Assembly (NCBI GenBank): GCA_964511405.1
Contig: CAZEFK010000004.1
Coordinates: 7,488 to 71,487, forward strand
Source of the DNA: CAZEFK01 sp964511405
GTDB taxonomy: Bacteria > Pseudomonadota > Alphaproteobacteria > Elsterales > Elsteraceae
Reading direction: 5' to 3'
DNA length: 64,000 nucleotides
Positions 63,128 through 64,000 of the stretch are shown in pieces. Below the pieces are notes generated by a model. That model had not been told where the DNA came from. It worked only from the letters and a program-made list of their open reading frames with translations, and searched no databases. The position numbers were made by a program, and so were the translations under genes. Position 1 is the first letter of the stretch. Every line of letters begins with the position of its first letter.

Positions 63128-64000
63128 CCCCGGTGCTGGCAGCTGAGGGGCTCGAGCTGAGCGCCCGGGTCGGCGGCCGGCCGGTCGCGCTGCTGCGCGA
63201 CCTGAGCTTCGCCCTGGCGCCCGGCCGGGTGCTGGGCGTGATCGGCGAGAGCGGCGCCGGCAAGAGCATGATCGGACGCCTGGTCTCGCAGCTCCTGCCG
63301 CCGGGCTTCCAGGTCACGGGCGGCAGCCTGGCATTCGAGGGCCGCGACCTGCTGGCGATGGCGCCGCGGGCGCGCCGGGCCCTGCTCGGGCGCCGGATCG
63401 CCTTCATCCCTCAGGAACCCATGGCGGCGCTGGACCCGGTGCTGTCGATCGGCGCCCAGTTCGACGAGCATCTCAGGCGGCTGGGCGTGCGCGGCCGCAC
63501 CGTTCGCCGCGATCGAGCCGCGGCGGCGCTGGCCGAGGTCGAGCTGCCGGACCCGCCGGCGCTGCTCGGTCGCTTCCCCCACCAACTGTCGGGCGGGCAA
63601 TGCCAGCGGGTGCTGATCGCCATGGCCTTCGCGGCCGATCCGCCGCTGGTGATTGCCGACGAGCCGACCACGGCTCTCGACGTGCGCACCCAGGCCCGGG
63701 TCGCCGGCTTGATCCGCCGCGTGCAGCGGCAGCACGGCACGGCGCTGCTGTTCATTACCCACGACTTGCGGCTCGCTGCCCATGTCTGCGACGACCTCAT
63801 GGTCCTCTATGCCGGCGAGGCGGTGGAAGCCGGTCCGGCGCGCGCCCTGTTCGCCGAGCCGCGGCACCCCTATACGCGAAGCCTGCAGCGCGCCAACCCC
63901 AGCCTGACCGGCCCGCGCCGGCGCCTGGCCACGCTGCCGGACCATATGCCGGGCCTCACGCGCATTGCCGACCTGCCGGGCTGCCGGTTCGCGCCGCGCT
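63124..64000 (+). CDS. ABC transporter ATP-binding protein, DppD/OppD type (3' truncated by window edge)
   Basis: At least 292 residues, running off the window. Walker A is 'GESGAGKSM' near residue 43, the Q-loop is 'IPQEPMAALDPV', the signature is 'LSGGQCQR', Walker B is 'LVIADEPTTALDV' and the H-loop is 'ITHDL'. The C-terminal 'PRHPYTRSLQRANPSL' is the oligopeptide-transporter ATPase tail, after which a Cys-containing 'GCRFAPR' begins. The start is probably the TTG at 63124 that overlaps the previous stop (TTGA); a GTG at 63133 is the alternative. A DppF-type gene may follow outside the window. Confidence 0.92.
   Translation, partial: MTPVLAAEGLELSARVGGRPVALLRDLSFALAPGRVLGVIGESGAGKSMIGRLVSQLLPPGFQVTGGSLAFEGRDLLAMAPRARRALLGRRIAFIPQEPMAALDPVLSIGAQFDEHLRRLGVRGRTVRRDRAAAALAEVELPDPPALLGRFPHQLSGGQCQRVLIAMAFAADPPLVIADEPTTALDVRTQARVAGLIRRVQRQHGTALLFITHDLRLAAHVCDDLMVLYAGEAVEAGPARALFAEPRHPYTRSLQRANPSLTGPRRRLATLPDHMPGLTRIADLPGCRFAPR

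Overview
The window looks like chromosomal DNA of a high-GC alphaproteobacterium, probably from the Rhodospirillales or a close group. This rests on high GC in most genes (for example 43 of 60 bases at 39241-39300), tightly overlapped operons, a typical proteobacterial intergenic repeat (the 'IPAKAGIQ' element), an OpgC-type acyltransferase, a heterotetrameric sarcosine oxidase and many ABC importers. The assignment is an inference; there is no rRNA or other marker gene here. I found no tRNA, rRNA, CRISPR array, integrase or insertion sequence.

Layout. 1-7.2 kb: a plus-strand catabolic operon (amidohydrolase, SMP-30 lactonase, IclR regulator, D-2-hydroxyacid dehydrogenase) followed by an NMT1/SsuA-type ABC importer with two tandem paralogous binding proteins. 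7.3-14.5 kb: a minus-strand CoA-dependent catabolic cluster resembling aerobic 2-aminobenzoyl-CoA pathways (CoA ligase, Old Yellow Enzyme-type reductase, acyl-CoA dehydrogenase, enoyl-CoA hydratase, MarR, SDR), with a divergent Rid gene and a glycosyltransferase. 15.6-19.6 kb: transglutaminase-like protein, kynurenine-formamidase-like hydrolase, a 2H phosphoesterase-like DUF1045 protein and a PhnZ-like HD oxygenase. 19.8-24.4 kb: CNNM/CorC transporter, GntR regulator and chemoreceptor. 24.4-36.2 kb: parts of this block have lower GC; it carries an aspartase/sarcosine-oxidase-like operon, a divergent asparaginase, a LysR regulator and a polar amino-acid ABC importer, which together suggest uptake and breakdown of aspartate-type or N-methylated amino acids. 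36.5-41.0 kb: a YtfQRT-YjfF-type sugar importer. 41.0-44.8 kb: two orphan antitoxin-like genes, then two CobW GTPases flanking a WD40 protein. 45-54.3 kb: amidase, two lone binding proteins, a hybrid histidine kinase coupled to one of them, DUF2066, YciI, formate-tetrahydrofolate ligase and a Fic protein. 54.3-57.4 kb: a PIN/RHH toxin-antitoxin pair and a GST-rhodanese-MetZ operon. 57.5-59.4 kb: an OpgC-like acyltransferase with an SGNH hydrolase. 59.7-64 kb: a dipeptide/oligopeptide ABC importer cut by the window end.

Several intergenic regions hold inverted repeats that can be matched to neighbouring regulators: a doublet beside the IclR gene, a MarR-type site between the SDR and Rid genes, a motif shared by the two divergent promoters around the LysR/asparaginase genes, and three copies of a 20-bp TetR-like box upstream of the OpgC and peptide-transport operons. 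No single locus is clearly an unknown defence or mobile system. The best candidates for undescribed biology are the aspartase/sarcosine-oxidase operon, the aromatic-CoA cluster with an Fe-S/FN3 reductase and no monooxygenase, the CobW-WD40-CobW module, and the PhnZ-like oxygenase without its usual partner.
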